NCBI GenBank assembly: GCA_003566675.1
Contig: PXCI01000327.1
Span: 1-33,389, forward strand
Direction of reading: 5' to 3'
Length of the DNA stretch: 33,389 bases
Origin: Clostridia bacterium
GTDB lineage: Bacteria > Bacillota > Sulfobacillia > SLMV01
The position numbers and the translations under genes are program-made. Positions 14,475 through 22,678 of the stretch are shown in pieces. The notes under the pieces were generated by a model. The model was not told where the DNA came from. It saw nothing but the letters and a program-made list of their open reading frames with translations, and made no database searches. Within the stretch, counting starts at the first letter, position 1. Each line of letters begins with the position of its first letter.

Positions 14475-14738
14475 GGGATCGCTCCTTCTCAAAGAGGCTA
14501 AAGGCATTCTTCGCGCCCGGACTTCGAGGTCCTTCAGATCTTGGGCGAATTCCCGTCTGGATTGGGACGGATACACCAAGTCGCCGAGAAGGCGAAGGAT
14601 TGCCCCGTATTCTTCTGCCCCTTTCACCTAGTTGAGCGATGGACGAATGTCTTCAGGTCTATCGTCGGTGACGAGAGCGAATTGTGTCGGTGAGGGAAGT
14701 GCAGATGAACTCAATATTGACCATCTGGCGGTCTGTGG

Positions 14739-14767
14739 TTAACCTGGCCCGGGGTTAGTGGTAAGAT
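14739..14767 (+). promoter_or_regulatory. Candidate promoter of the signal peptidase gene
   Basis: TTAACC (14739-14744), 17-bp spacer, TAAGAT (14762-14767), about 30 bases before the lepB start. Each hexamer matches 4 of 6 positions. TTGACC at 14717 is a better -35 but has only a poor -10 (TAACCT) at 17 bp. Confidence 0.35.
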
Positions 14768-14798
14768 GGAATTGTTGTGATCGTAGAAAGGGCTGATC

Positions 14799-15380
14799 AT
14801 GTTGATGGAGGATCATGAGGGTTGTCACGAAGAAAGTGCGGGTCCTACAGGCGGAGATGTGAAGGATCTGTTTCGAGAAGTGGCTCAGACCCTTATTCTG
14901 GCTCTGCTTCTGGCCCTGATCATACGCGGTTACCTGGTGGAGACGTACCTGGTGTACGGTCCCTCCATGGAACCATCCCTGTTTGAGGGCGAGAGACTCC
15001 TTGTCAACAAACTGGTCTATCGGTTCCGCGATCCAGCCCCGGGCGAAGTGATCGTGTTTCGGGAGCCCGGCGTTGATGGCAGGAATCTGGTCAAGCGGGT
15101 GGTGGCTGTTGATGGCCAGATGATTGAAGTCCGAAACGGGGATGTTTTTCTTGATGGCAATCTGGTCCGTGAGAGCTTCGTGATCTCTCCCAGCAGTGAT
15201 ACGATCCCGACTCATCAAGTGCCGGATGGCACCATCTTTGTGATGGGGGACAACCGTGCCAACAGCCTGGATTCGCGCTACTTCGGCCCAGTAGATACAG
15301 AGAGCGTGAGAGGACGAGCCTTCATCATATTCTGGCCCCTGTCACGATTCAACATACTCAGTTCATTTGTCAGTCCCTGA
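14799..15380 (+). CDS. lepB: Signal peptidase I
   Basis: Encodes 193 residues, the usual size for Bacillota. It removes signal peptides from exported proteins at the outer face of the membrane. A single N-terminal membrane segment (about 29-43, VAQTLILALLLALII) is followed by the catalytic Ser56 in YGPSMEPSL and the general base Lys99 in NLVKRVVA; box D GDNRANSLDSRYFG is present near residue 150. Two close ATG starts (14799 and 14805) are both possible; the SD is GAAAGGG. It is separated from the next recognisable gene by about 670 bases, so it is probably monocistronic. Confidence 0.95.
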   Translation: MLMEDHEGCHEESAGPTGGDVKDLFREVAQTLILALLLALIIRGYLVETYLVYGPSMEPSLFEGERLLVNKLVYRFRDPAPGEVIVFREPGVDGRNLVKRVVAVDGQMIEVRNGDVFLDGNLVRESFVISPSSDTIPTHQVPDGTIFVMGDNRANSLDSRYFGPVDTESVRGRAFIIFWPLSRFNILSSFVSP

Positions 15381-16048
15381 ACGGGTTTCATTGAGTTTAC
15401 AAGACCGGACTGACCATCTCTTCATAGAGTCTACCCCATTGTAGCCAACATGCTGATCCCCGATTTTCATTGCCCCTTTGAGCCCTCTCGGGCCAGGGTG
15501 CGCAGCTGCATTTTGCCTTCATTCCCGCCGTCCTGAAGCAGTACCCTCGCCGAGCAGCGGACATGGCTTGCAGCGGATGCCCTCCCATTTGCGTGTTCAT
15601 AGGGTAGGGGTATGCTCCTCAGGGTCCACGGATACCCGGATCCGTTTTACCCTCGTCTTTGAGGGGCCCTTTCCCTGGATCAGCCTGGCAACACTGCAAG
15701 CAGAAGGGATATGGTGTTGCAGGTAGAAAAAGAAGGAGACAGATGTTGACTGATGTCCGTCGGGAAGGCATTGGGGCCAACGTTGAAACTCGCGGTGTTG
15801 AACCTGGTCCGGTTGGCTACCGAACAGGATCGCCCCAGGAGAGACCCGCGATCGGATGGCGAGAGATGGTAGGATCGGAGATGTGCAGGATCCCGATTGC
15901 TACGCTTTGCTGCGACCGCATGGCGAATGAGTTCTGGAACCTGTCTGCATTACGATCTGCTCCATGGCGACCATGCTCCGCTCCTGCTTTTTGGGAATTC
16001 GGGACGCCGAACACTGCAAGATTCTCCCTGCGAGAGGAGATGGTTTGT
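15381..16048. other. Long gap without a recognisable gene
   Basis: The frame of the next gene stays open back to about 15659, and ATG 15743 follows AAGGAGACAG, but the protein read there has no family resemblance and is unusually rich in Cys and Arg. In the other two frames short protein-like pieces occur: MSVGKALGPTLKLAVLNLV at 15752 in one frame, and GRIGDVQDPDCYALLRPHGE at about 15867 in another. These could be remains of a frameshifted gene. No RNA gene, repeat or terminator was found. Confidence 0.4.
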
Positions 16049-16483
16049 GTGGATTCGAAAGATCCTTACGTTGAGGGTGATCTGCCGGTTGCCCCCTTCG
16101 TCGAACGAAGACCCGTCACGGGGGAGGTAGTGGCCGTGCTGCGTGGATGTTGGGATGACCGCGCCCTGTGTCTCATTCCGCAGCCTTCCCGGGCCCTGGG
16201 ACAGGGTGAAATTCACGAGGTTATCCTGACGGATGAAGATCCCCGGCCGGGTGACAAAGTGCTTAGGATTGCCTACTTTGCTTTTGTGCAGATCGATGAG
16301 GGAGGGGTCGCCCTGGTAGGCGACCGGGTGCGGGTGGGATCCGGTTCAGGAATTCTTGCCGGATTTGATCCCACACACATGCCCAATCATTACAATATTG
16401 TGGTGAGGGTAAGGAGCTGCCTGGCGGACGGGGAGGAACAGGGATTGCAGTTGGGAGATAGAATGCGGATTGTCGGTGCTTGA
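16049..16483 (+). CDS. Small uncharacterised protein (possibly DUF6917 family) upstream of ddh
   Basis: Encodes 144 residues from GTG 16049, which stands 9 bases after GAGAGGAG; a longer version from ATG 15743 is possible but its extra part looks non-coding. The sequence is soluble and beta-rich: RPVTGEVVAVLRGCWDDRAL, QPSRALGQGEIHEVILTDED, VGDRVRVGSGSGILAGFD and THMPNHYNIVVRV. I associate this pattern with a conserved protein of unknown function, perhaps DUF6917, but cannot confirm the number. The 48-nt gap to ddh on the same strand suggests one operon, so a link with diaminopimelate or amino acid metabolism is possible. Confidence 0.6.
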   Translation: MDSKDPYVEGDLPVAPFVERRPVTGEVVAVLRGCWDDRALCLIPQPSRALGQGEIHEVILTDEDPRPGDKVLRIAYFAFVQIDEGGVALVGDRVRVGSGSGILAGFDPTHMPNHYNIVVRVRSCLADGEEQGLQLGDRMRIVGA

Positions 16484-16531
16484 GGGTGTTGGTTGCTCGG
16501 ATTTGACCGGTGAGGGGATGGTGGGAGAGGA

Positions 16532-17431
16532 ATGGGGAACGTACGAGTTGCAGTGATCGGTTATGGAAATGTGGGCCGCAGCGCACTTGCGACGGTGGCC
16601 TCGGCACCGGATATGAACGTGGCGGGTGTGGTGCGCCGTAGGGGAATGCGCCCCCCGGGGCTCGCTGATGACATTCCGGTTGTGGAGGATGTCACAGACC
16701 TCACTGCAGTGGATGTGGCTGTACTGACCGTTCCGACCCGCTTGGTCGGAGAATATGCTCAGACGTGCCTCGCTGCGGGGATCTGTACCGTAGACAGTTT
16801 CGATCTGCACGGGGATGAGACCTGGAAGCACCTGCAGGATCTGGAGAGGATGGCCCTCAACGGGGGCGCATGTGCCGTCATAGCCGCCGGCTGGGATCCA
16901 GGCACAGACTCCATGGTCCGGGCGATGATGGAACTTGTGGCGTCACGAGGCATAACACATACCACGTTCGGCCCCGGAATAAGTCTCGGACACAGCGTGG
17001 TCTGCCGTGACGTCGTCGGTGTCAGGGATGCGGTATCTTTCACTGTTCCCGCGGGGAATGGGGTGCACCGACGCGAGGTCTACGTCGAGCTGGAAGAGGG
17101 AGCATCTCTGGAGAGCGTGGTCCGCCAGATCCGTGAGGATCCCTATTTCGTCGATGACGAGACCTCGATCACGCCTGTTGACGATGTGGATAGATTAGTT
17201 GATCTGGGGCATGGGGTCTCTTTACAGAGAAGGGGAGCCTCAGCCGATGCCCACAACACCCTATCTCGCTTTGAGATGAGAGGGACCAACCCCGCCATGA
17301 CGGCCGAGGTCATGGTCAGTGCGGCCCGGGCTGCGGGCCGGATGGAGCCCGGGGCCTATACCCTGCTGGAGATTCCCCTTCTTTACTTGCTCCCCGGAGA
17401 GCGGGAAGACCTGGTGAGGCGGCTGGTCTGA
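16532..17431 (+). CDS. ddh: meso-Diaminopimelate D-dehydrogenase
   Basis: Encodes 299 residues. The enzyme interconverts meso-2,6-diaminopimelate and L-2-amino-6-oxopimelate with NADP(H) and ammonia, giving a one-step route to the lysine and peptidoglycan precursor. The Rossmann motif VAVIGYGNVGRSAL (6-19) is followed by TVDSFDLHGD (about 86-95), AAGWDPGTDSMVR and FGPGISLGHSVV, which bind the substrate as in Corynebacterium and Symbiobacterium enzymes. The C-terminal half carries the dimerisation and substrate part. Start ATG 16532 follows GGGAGAGGA. Its stop codon abuts that of dppC on the opposite strand within TGATCA (17429-17434), so there is no intergenic space. A related 2,4-diaminopentanoate dehydrogenase cannot be fully excluded. 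Confidence 0.85.
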   Translation: MGNVRVAVIGYGNVGRSALATVASAPDMNVAGVVRRRGMRPPGLADDIPVVEDVTDLTAVDVAVLTVPTRLVGEYAQTCLAAGICTVDSFDLHGDETWKHLQDLERMALNGGACAVIAAGWDPGTDSMVRAMMELVASRGITHTTFGPGISLGHSVVCRDVVGVRDAVSFTVPAGNGVHRREVYVELEEGASLESVVRQIREDPYFVDDETSITPVDDVDRLVDLGHGVSLQRRGASADAHNTLSRFEMRGTNPAMTAEVMVSAARAAGRMEPGAYTLLEIPLLYLLPGEREDLVRRLV

Positions 17432-18304
17432 TCACTGCTTGAGCTTGGGATCCAGTGCGTCTCTCAGACCGTCTCCAATGTAGTTGAAGGCCAGTACGGT
17501 GACGAAGATGAGAATTCCAGGATACAGGCTCACCCAGGGAGCTAGCCTCAGGTGACCTCGCCCTGAGTTCAGGATGCTTCCCCAGCTCGGGAAGGGTTCC
17601 TGTATTCCGAGTCCCAGGAAGCTGAGACTGGATTCGGCCAGGATTGCCCCTGCTATGCCTAAGGTGGTACTGACAATGACGGGGGCCATGGCGTTTGGAA
17701 GAATGTGCCGAAAGATGATCCGGCCATCCCGGCTTCCCAGGCCCCTGGCGGCCTCCACGAATTCCTGTTTCTTCAGGGCCAGTACCTCTCCTCGCACAAG
17801 GCGGGCGAGCCCTGGCCATGACGTGATGCCAATGACCAGCATTATGTTGAATATGCTGCGATCAACGATGGCGATGATGGTCAGCAGAAGAAACATGGTT
17901 GGAAAGGATTGCACGATCTCGGTGAATCTTTGCAGAACGTTATCCACCCAGCCTCCGAAGTACCCGGAGACGGCTCCTATGGTGGTTCCCAGGACGACCG
18001 AAACACCCGCGGCCACGAAGCCCACACTCAGCGACACCCGCGATCCCCAGAGGATTCGACTGAATACGTCACGACCGAGGCGGTCGGTGCCAAAGAAGTG
18101 ATCGGCATTGGGAGGCTGGAACCGATTTGTCGGATCCACGGCGGCGAAGTCATGGGTGGCCAGGTAGGGTGCCAGCAGGGCAGCCAGGTAGAGAACAAAG
18201 AGAAGGATGATGCCCAGTGTGGCCAGTCTGTGGCGTTTGAAACGCTTCCACGTCATTGCCGCCCAGGATTCCACTTCTGCAGAATGGTCTTGTTCCATCG
18301 TCAT
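17432..18304 (-). CDS. Peptide/nickel-type ABC transporter permease, DppC/OppC family
   Basis: Encodes 290 residues, an inner-membrane permease with about six membrane segments and the N-terminal OppC domain (FKRHRLATLGIILLFVLYLA). FGTDRLGRDVFSRILWGSRV and the EAA loop EAARGLGSRDGRIIFRHILP, which contacts the ATPase, are typical. ATG 18304 lies 14 bases after the dppB stop, with GGGGAGAG just before it. It is the last gene of a binding protein-permease-permease cluster; no ATPase genes follow, because the convergent ddh begins immediately. Confidence 0.93.
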   Translation of the reverse strand: MTMEQDHSAEVESWAAMTWKRFKRHRLATLGIILLFVLYLAALLAPYLATHDFAAVDPTNRFQPPNADHFFGTDRLGRDVFSRILWGSRVSLSVGFVAAGVSVVLGTTIGAVSGYFGGWVDNVLQRFTEIVQSFPTMFLLLTIIAIVDRSIFNIMLVIGITSWPGLARLVRGEVLALKKQEFVEAARGLGSRDGRIIFRHILPNAMAPVIVSTTLGIAGAILAESSLSFLGLGIQEPFPSWGSILNSGRGHLRLAPWVSLYPGILIFVTVLAFNYIGDGLRDALDPKLKQ

Positions 18305-18318
18305 GGTGTTCTCTCCCC

Positions 18319-19290
18319 TCAGTCGTACGTGATCCTGGGGTCAACTGCCACGTAAAGCATGTCGGCGACGAAATTGCCGATGATTACCAGGGCAGCTCCG
18401 ATCACATTGAATGCCATGATGACCATGTAGTCGCGCATGAATACTGAGTTGACGGACAGGGTCCCGAGTCCCGGCCATGAGAAGATATTCTCGATGATCA
18501 CCGAGCCGGAGAACATCACCGGGATCTGAAAGCCGATTATGGTTACGATGGGTAGCAGGGCATTGCGCATTGCGTGCTTGTAGATGACCACCCGCTCCCC
18601 CAGTCCCTTTGACCGGGCCGTGCGGATGTAGTCCTGCCGGGTCACTTCGAGCATGCTGGAGCGCATGTAACGGGTAATGCCCGCAAGGGCGCTCAGGCCC
18701 ATCACGATAACCGGCAAGATGAGGTAACGCAGTCGATCCAGTAGCACCAGCCAAGGACCATTATTTGCCATGGTGACACCGTAGGTGGCGATGCCTCCCA
18801 CGGGTATAAGGTCCACCTGTAAAGCGATGCCGTAGATCAGCAGAAGCCCAAACCAGAAGTTGGGGAGAGCCTGTCCGAGAAAGGCGAAACCAGTGACGCT
18901 GTGATCAAATACCGAATACTGGCGCAGGGCCGAGGCGACGCCAATGGGTATTGCCAGACAGTAGATTACGATTGAGACGACCAAATTGAGATACGCAGTG
19001 TTGGGAAGCCGCTCCATGATCATTTCCAACACCGGTCGACCACGCACGTAGGAATGTCCGAAGTCACCGCGCAACATGTTGGTGAGCCATATCCAGTACT
19101 GCACGTGCAGGGGACGGTCCAGGCCATACAGCGTACGCGCCCTGGCCCGCTCTTCTGCTGTGGCGTTGCGTTCCGTCAACAGATCCACGGGGTCCCCCGG
19201 GGCCATCTGCATGATGGCAAAGGACACGATGCTGATTCCTATGAGCAGCGGAATCATCTGGAGTAGACGTTTGAAAACGTACGATTTCAC
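18319..19290 (-). CDS. Peptide/nickel-type ABC transporter permease, DppB/OppB family
   Basis: Encodes 323 residues from GTG 19290, behind AAGGAGGGCCATC. Family blocks: N-terminal KRLLQMIPLLIGISIVSF, MQMAPGDPVDLL, LNLVVSIVIYCLAIPIGV, and the EAA loop YIRTARSKGLGERVVIYKHA, which docks the ATPase subunit. MFSGSVIIENIFSWPGLGTL is the usual C-terminal block. It forms the transmembrane channel with the DppC-type protein and follows the binding-protein gene after 78 bases that contain a strong hairpin. Confidence 0.93.
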   Translation of the reverse strand: MKSYVFKRLLQMIPLLIGISIVSFAIMQMAPGDPVDLLTERNATAEERARARTLYGLDRPLHVQYWIWLTNMLRGDFGHSYVRGRPVLEMIMERLPNTAYLNLVVSIVIYCLAIPIGVASALRQYSVFDHSVTGFAFLGQALPNFWFGLLLIYGIALQVDLIPVGGIATYGVTMANNGPWLVLLDRLRYLILPVIVMGLSALAGITRYMRSSMLEVTRQDYIRTARSKGLGERVVIYKHAMRNALLPIVTIIGFQIPVMFSGSVIIENIFSWPGLGTLSVNSVFMRDYMVIMAFNVIGAALVIIGNFVADMLYVAVDPRITYD

Positions 19291-19319
19291 GATGGCCCTC
19301 CTTATCTGGCATCACGGAT

Positions 19320-19349
19320 GGCGGGGGGCGATGCGATCGTCCCCCCGCC
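19320..19349 (-). terminator. Intercistronic hairpin between binding-protein and permease genes
   Basis: GGCGGGGGG (19320-19328) pairs perfectly with CCCCCCGCC (19341-19349) over a 12-nt loop. It has no T-run in the transcribed direction. Such hairpins after solute-binding protein genes are known (as in malE-malF) to keep the upstream message abundant and reduce permease expression. Confidence 0.6.
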
Positions 19350-19368
19350 GCTCACCTGGGTCTACGCT

Positions 19369-21036
19369 TTAGTCCTTTGCTGCCACGGACTCAGTTTCGA
19401 TGTACCATCTCTCAGGATACAGAGAGCCGATTCCCGTCATGACGACGCCCTTGACGTCTTTGTGAACTGCCGCCACCACGTCTCGGCTGAACAGGAACAC
19501 GTACGGCAGTTCTTCGTTGAGAATCTCCTGAACTTCGAAGTAGATTTGCTGGCGTTCGTTCTTATCCATGGTCGTGCGCCCTCGTTCGAGGAGCTCGTCC
19601 ACTTCGGGGTTTGAGTACTCCACATCGTTGAACCCAGCCAGCTGGCCGTCTTCGTTGACCCCGGCCGACGAATGGAACGTGATGAAGTCGTCGGGGTCGG
19701 TGCTCAGGCTCCATGAAAGAAGATAGGACTGGAACTTGGCCACGTCCAGGTACTGGTTCAGAAGGACGGACCACTCATAGAATTCCGGTTTTAGCTCCAC
19801 GCCTATCTCGGCAAGGTTTTGCTGTGCAATGAGCATGACATCTTCTCTGAGGGTATCGCCTGTGCCCGACACAGTGGTGATTGTCAGACGCTCCCCTTCC
19901 GCGTTCATGCGGATGCCATCATCTGCTACTTCTGTCCACCCAGCGTCCTCAAGAAGTTCAATGGCCGTGTCCGGATTGTATTCGTAGGGGTTCAGGTTTG
20001 GGTTGTGCACCCATGAGAATCCAGGTATATTGGCGTTCATCACGGTGCCAAGGCCGCCGAGGATGTTGTCTACGATTCCCTGTCGGTCGATGCCGTACAT
20101 CAGGGCCTGTCGGACCCGCACGTCACTCAGGATGGGGTCGGTTTGCTTCAGGCCGATGTAGGAGTAGCCATTCTGCTGTAGGTTATGGAATTCCAGCCTG
20201 TCCGCGTACTCCTCTGTGATCCGGTCGACGTCGTCAGGCGGAATGGCGCCGAGCAAGTCGATATCTCCGGCTTCCAGGGCCGCCAGTACGACCTGCCCGT
20301 CCCCGTAGATCCTGATGTTGACGGTTTCAATAAACGGACCATCGAGGAAGAAGTCCGGGTTTCTCTCCAGTATCACGTATTGCCCACTCTGCCACTCCTT
20401 GAACGTGTAGGGGCCAGACCCCACGGGCTCCATATTTACATCGAGTTCGCGGAGCTCGGCAACCGGCGTATCGGAGTAGAGATGGGAGGGCAAGATTCCC
20501 ATGCCCAGGGTGCTGAGTAGAGGCGCATAGGGTGTGTGCAGTGAGAACCGCACGGTGAAATCGTCCTCCGCGACGACTTCTTCGACCGGCGCGTATGAAC
20601 TGGCGCGTACCCCGGTGTAGTCGGGATCGAGAATGGTCATGTAGGTGTAGACCACGTCCTCGGCCGTGAGCAGTTCGCCGTCATGGAAATAGACATCGTC
20701 GCGCAGGTAGAAGGTCCACTCGAGACCGTCATCGGAGTACTCCCAGTCGTGGGCAACGTAGGGTTCCATCTGAAGGTTTTCATCGGCCCGAACCAGGCCG
20801 GCATAGATCCGGCTGTTGACGAAGGCCGAGGGCGTGTCGGTGGCCAGGATTGGGTTGAGGATCACGGGTTCTCCCGTAATGCCGTAGACGAGTTCCCCTC
20901 CAACGGCAGGAACATCGGTCGGTTGACCCGGATCGGAGTCGTCATCGGGTGGTTCTACGGCGCCTGCGCAGCTGGCGACTGCGATTGCCAGGACCAGGAA
21001 CAGGGCCAGAATGGGAAGATGCTTGGATATCTTCAT
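19369..21036 (-). CDS. Extracellular solute-binding lipoprotein of a peptide-type ABC transporter (SBP family 5)
   Basis: Encodes 555 residues from ATG 21036, behind AGGAGGCGGACACTGAAC. The N-terminus is a lipoprotein signal peptide with lipobox VASC (Cys23 is the lipidation site), followed by an acidic Pro-rich linker. Family 5 blocks include GGELVYGITGEPVILNPI, LEWTFYLRDDVYFHDGELL with AEDVVYTYMTI, RVRQALMYGIDRQGIVDN and a long C-terminal lobe. These proteins capture oligopeptides, nickel or other solutes outside the membrane and deliver them to the permeases encoded downstream. The ligand is not readable. It is the first gene of a three-gene minus-strand cluster. Confidence 0.93.
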   Translation of the reverse strand: MKISKHLPILALFLVLAIAVASCAGAVEPPDDDSDPGQPTDVPAVGGELVYGITGEPVILNPILATDTPSAFVNSRIYAGLVRADENLQMEPYVAHDWEYSDDGLEWTFYLRDDVYFHDGELLTAEDVVYTYMTILDPDYTGVRASSYAPVEEVVAEDDFTVRFSLHTPYAPLLSTLGMGILPSHLYSDTPVAELRELDVNMEPVGSGPYTFKEWQSGQYVILERNPDFFLDGPFIETVNIRIYGDGQVVLAALEAGDIDLLGAIPPDDVDRITEEYADRLEFHNLQQNGYSYIGLKQTDPILSDVRVRQALMYGIDRQGIVDNILGGLGTVMNANIPGFSWVHNPNLNPYEYNPDTAIELLEDAGWTEVADDGIRMNAEGERLTITTVSGTGDTLREDVMLIAQQNLAEIGVELKPEFYEWSVLLNQYLDVAKFQSYLLSWSLSTDPDDFITFHSSAGVNEDGQLAGFNDVEYSNPEVDELLERGRTTMDKNERQQIYFEVQEILNEELPYVFLFSRDVVAAVHKDVKGVVMTGIGSLYPERWYIETESVAAKD

Positions 21037-21215
21037 GTTCAGTGTCCGCCTCCTAACAGGTATTTTTGTGGAATCGCTGCTTCGATTAGTTAAGGTCTGG
21101 CATTCGAGGTGCCAGCAGACTGCATGCTGATGCATTGACCATCGCCTCGTCCGGTTCATCGGCTATAAGTATGCATGGCGTTCAGGGAGTCGTCCATGAA
21201 GATTTGTGCCGTTGA

Positions 21216-21224
21216 TGGTATACT
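21216..21224 (+). promoter_or_regulatory. Extended -10 promoter of kbl
   Basis: TGGTATACT is a TGn-extended -10 element about 90 bases before the kbl start codon. No good -35 hexamer is present, as is common for extended -10 promoters. Confidence 0.5.
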
Positions 21225-21312
21225 TTAGATAATGAGACGCATCCGGGATCGTGGCATTAATCCGTCCCCGGAAGCGCTGGGAATTTCTCACATGGAAGAG
21301 GGAGGTTATCCC

Positions 21313-22500
21313 ATGGCAGATCGAGATGTTCTGGGCTTTGTTGATGAGCAGCTGCAGCAATTGCACGACGCCAATCTCTATAATGACATACGGGTTCTTG
21401 ACGGAGAGCAGGGGGCCTGGGTCGTTATAGACGGTGAGAAGAAGCTGAACCTTTGCTCCAACAACTACCTGGGATTGGCGGGCGATGATGACCTCAAGGA
21501 GGCGGCAATAGCAGCAATCAGGAAGTTTGGCGTCGGCCCTGGGGCCGTCAGGACCATTGCTGGAACGATGAGTATACATGGGCAACTCGAGGAAGAGTTG
21601 GCTAGATTTAAGGGGCGAGAGGCTTCAGTCGTGGTGCAGTCTGGCTTTAATGCCAACCTGACGGTGATTCCCCTTCTGGTCACCAAGGGAGATATCATCT
21701 ACAGCGACTCCCTGAATCATGCCAGCATTATCGATGGTTGCCGGCTTTCACGGGCGCAGATCAGGGTCTACCCCCATCTGGACATGCAGACTCTGGAACA
21801 ACTCATGAAGGAAGATGTCGATCACGATGGGAACAAGCTGGTGGTGACCGATGGCGTCTTCAGTATGGATGGTGATCTGGCTAACCTGCCGGCGGTTGCT
21901 GACCTGGCAGAGCAGTACGGCTGCATATCCATGGTAGATGACGCTCACGGAGAGGGTGTGCTCGGTTCCCACGGAGCCGGGATCGTGAATCACTTTGCTC
22001 TTGGCGAGCGGATCAACGTGGAAATGGGAACTTTGTCCAAGGCGATGGGTTGTGTCGGTGGTTTTGTGGCTGGCGACGCCCGTCTCATCGAGTATATCAA
22101 GCAGCGGGGACGTCCTTTTCTGTTCAGCTCGTCCCTGACTCCTCCCGAGGCGGGGGCCAACCTGGCTTCAATCAGGAAGCTGGCGGCGAGTGATGAACTG
22201 GTTGAGCAGCTATGGGATAATGCACGCTACTTCCAGGGTGCCATGCGGGAGATCGGTTTCGACACGGGACACACCGAGACACCCATTACACCGGTGATGA
22301 TTGGCGATGCCGGGGTATCGGCAGAGTTCAGTCGGCGTCTATTCGACAGGAATATCTTTGCGCAGAGCATCGGATTCCCCACGGTTCCGGCCGGTATGGC
22401 CAGAATTAGAGTGATGCTCTCTGCGGTACACAGCCGCGAGGATCTCGACTATGCCCTTGAGACCTTTGGTGATATAGGTAAGGAAATGGATCTCATCTGA
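21313..22500 (+). CDS. kbl: Glycine C-acetyltransferase (2-amino-3-ketobutyrate CoA ligase)
   Basis: Encodes 395 residues from ATG 21313, behind GAGGGAGGTTATCCC; an in-frame upstream ATG at 21232 is less likely. It is a PLP enzyme of the alpha-oxoamine synthase family that splits 2-amino-3-oxobutyrate with CoA into glycine and acetyl-CoA, the second step of threonine breakdown. Seen are LNLCSNNYLGLAG (45-57), GPGAVRTIAGT (75-85), the VDDAHGEG cofactor site (208-215) and the Schiff-base lysine K243 in GTLSKAMGCVGG. Its usual partner threonine dehydrogenase (tdh) is not nearby. 8-Amino-7-oxononanoate synthase is the closest alternative, but no biotin genes are present. A hairpin follows the stop codon. 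Confidence 0.85.
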   Translation: MADRDVLGFVDEQLQQLHDANLYNDIRVLDGEQGAWVVIDGEKKLNLCSNNYLGLAGDDDLKEAAIAAIRKFGVGPGAVRTIAGTMSIHGQLEEELARFKGREASVVVQSGFNANLTVIPLLVTKGDIIYSDSLNHASIIDGCRLSRAQIRVYPHLDMQTLEQLMKEDVDHDGNKLVVTDGVFSMDGDLANLPAVADLAEQYGCISMVDDAHGEGVLGSHGAGIVNHFALGERINVEMGTLSKAMGCVGGFVAGDARLIEYIKQRGRPFLFSSSLTPPEAGANLASIRKLAASDELVEQLWDNARYFQGAMREIGFDTGHTETPITPVMIGDAGVSAEFSRRLFDRNIFAQSIGFPTVPAGMARIRVMLSAVHSREDLDYALETFGDIGKEMDLI

Positions 22501-22510
22501 GACCTCAGTT

Positions 22511-22539
22511 CCGGGTTCCCTTCCAAAAAGGGAACCCGG
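22511..22539 (+). terminator. Hairpin after kbl
   Basis: CCGGGTTCCCTT (22511-22522) pairs perfectly with AAGGGAACCCGG (22528-22539) over a 5-nt loop, 10 bases after the kbl stop. The following bases are C/T-rich (CTCCCCTTCATATTTCT) rather than a clean T-run. Confidence 0.65.
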
Positions 22540-22599
22540 CTCCCCTTCATATTTCTCCACGACCCCTGTCGCAAAAAGGTTATGTATCCTCGTCACATA

Positions 22600-22632
22600 G
22601 TGACACATTTCTGAATGCGACTGCATTATACT
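22600..22632 (+). promoter_or_regulatory. Candidate Spo0A-type promoter of spoIIE with 21-bp spacer
   Basis: GTGACA (22600-22605, 5 of 6 match to TTGACA), 21-bp spacer, TATACT (22627-22632, 5 of 6). The B. subtilis spoIIE promoter is known for sigmaA hexamers 21 bp apart, activated by Spo0A. Upstream TGTCGCA (22567-22573) is one mismatch from the Spo0A box core TGTCGAA, and the inverted repeat GTCAC-ATA-GTGAC (22592-22604) overlaps the -35. Confidence 0.5.
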
Positions 22633-22678
22633 GGACGTCCACGGATGAAATAGGGATACAGGGGGGTGTCAGGGGGCC

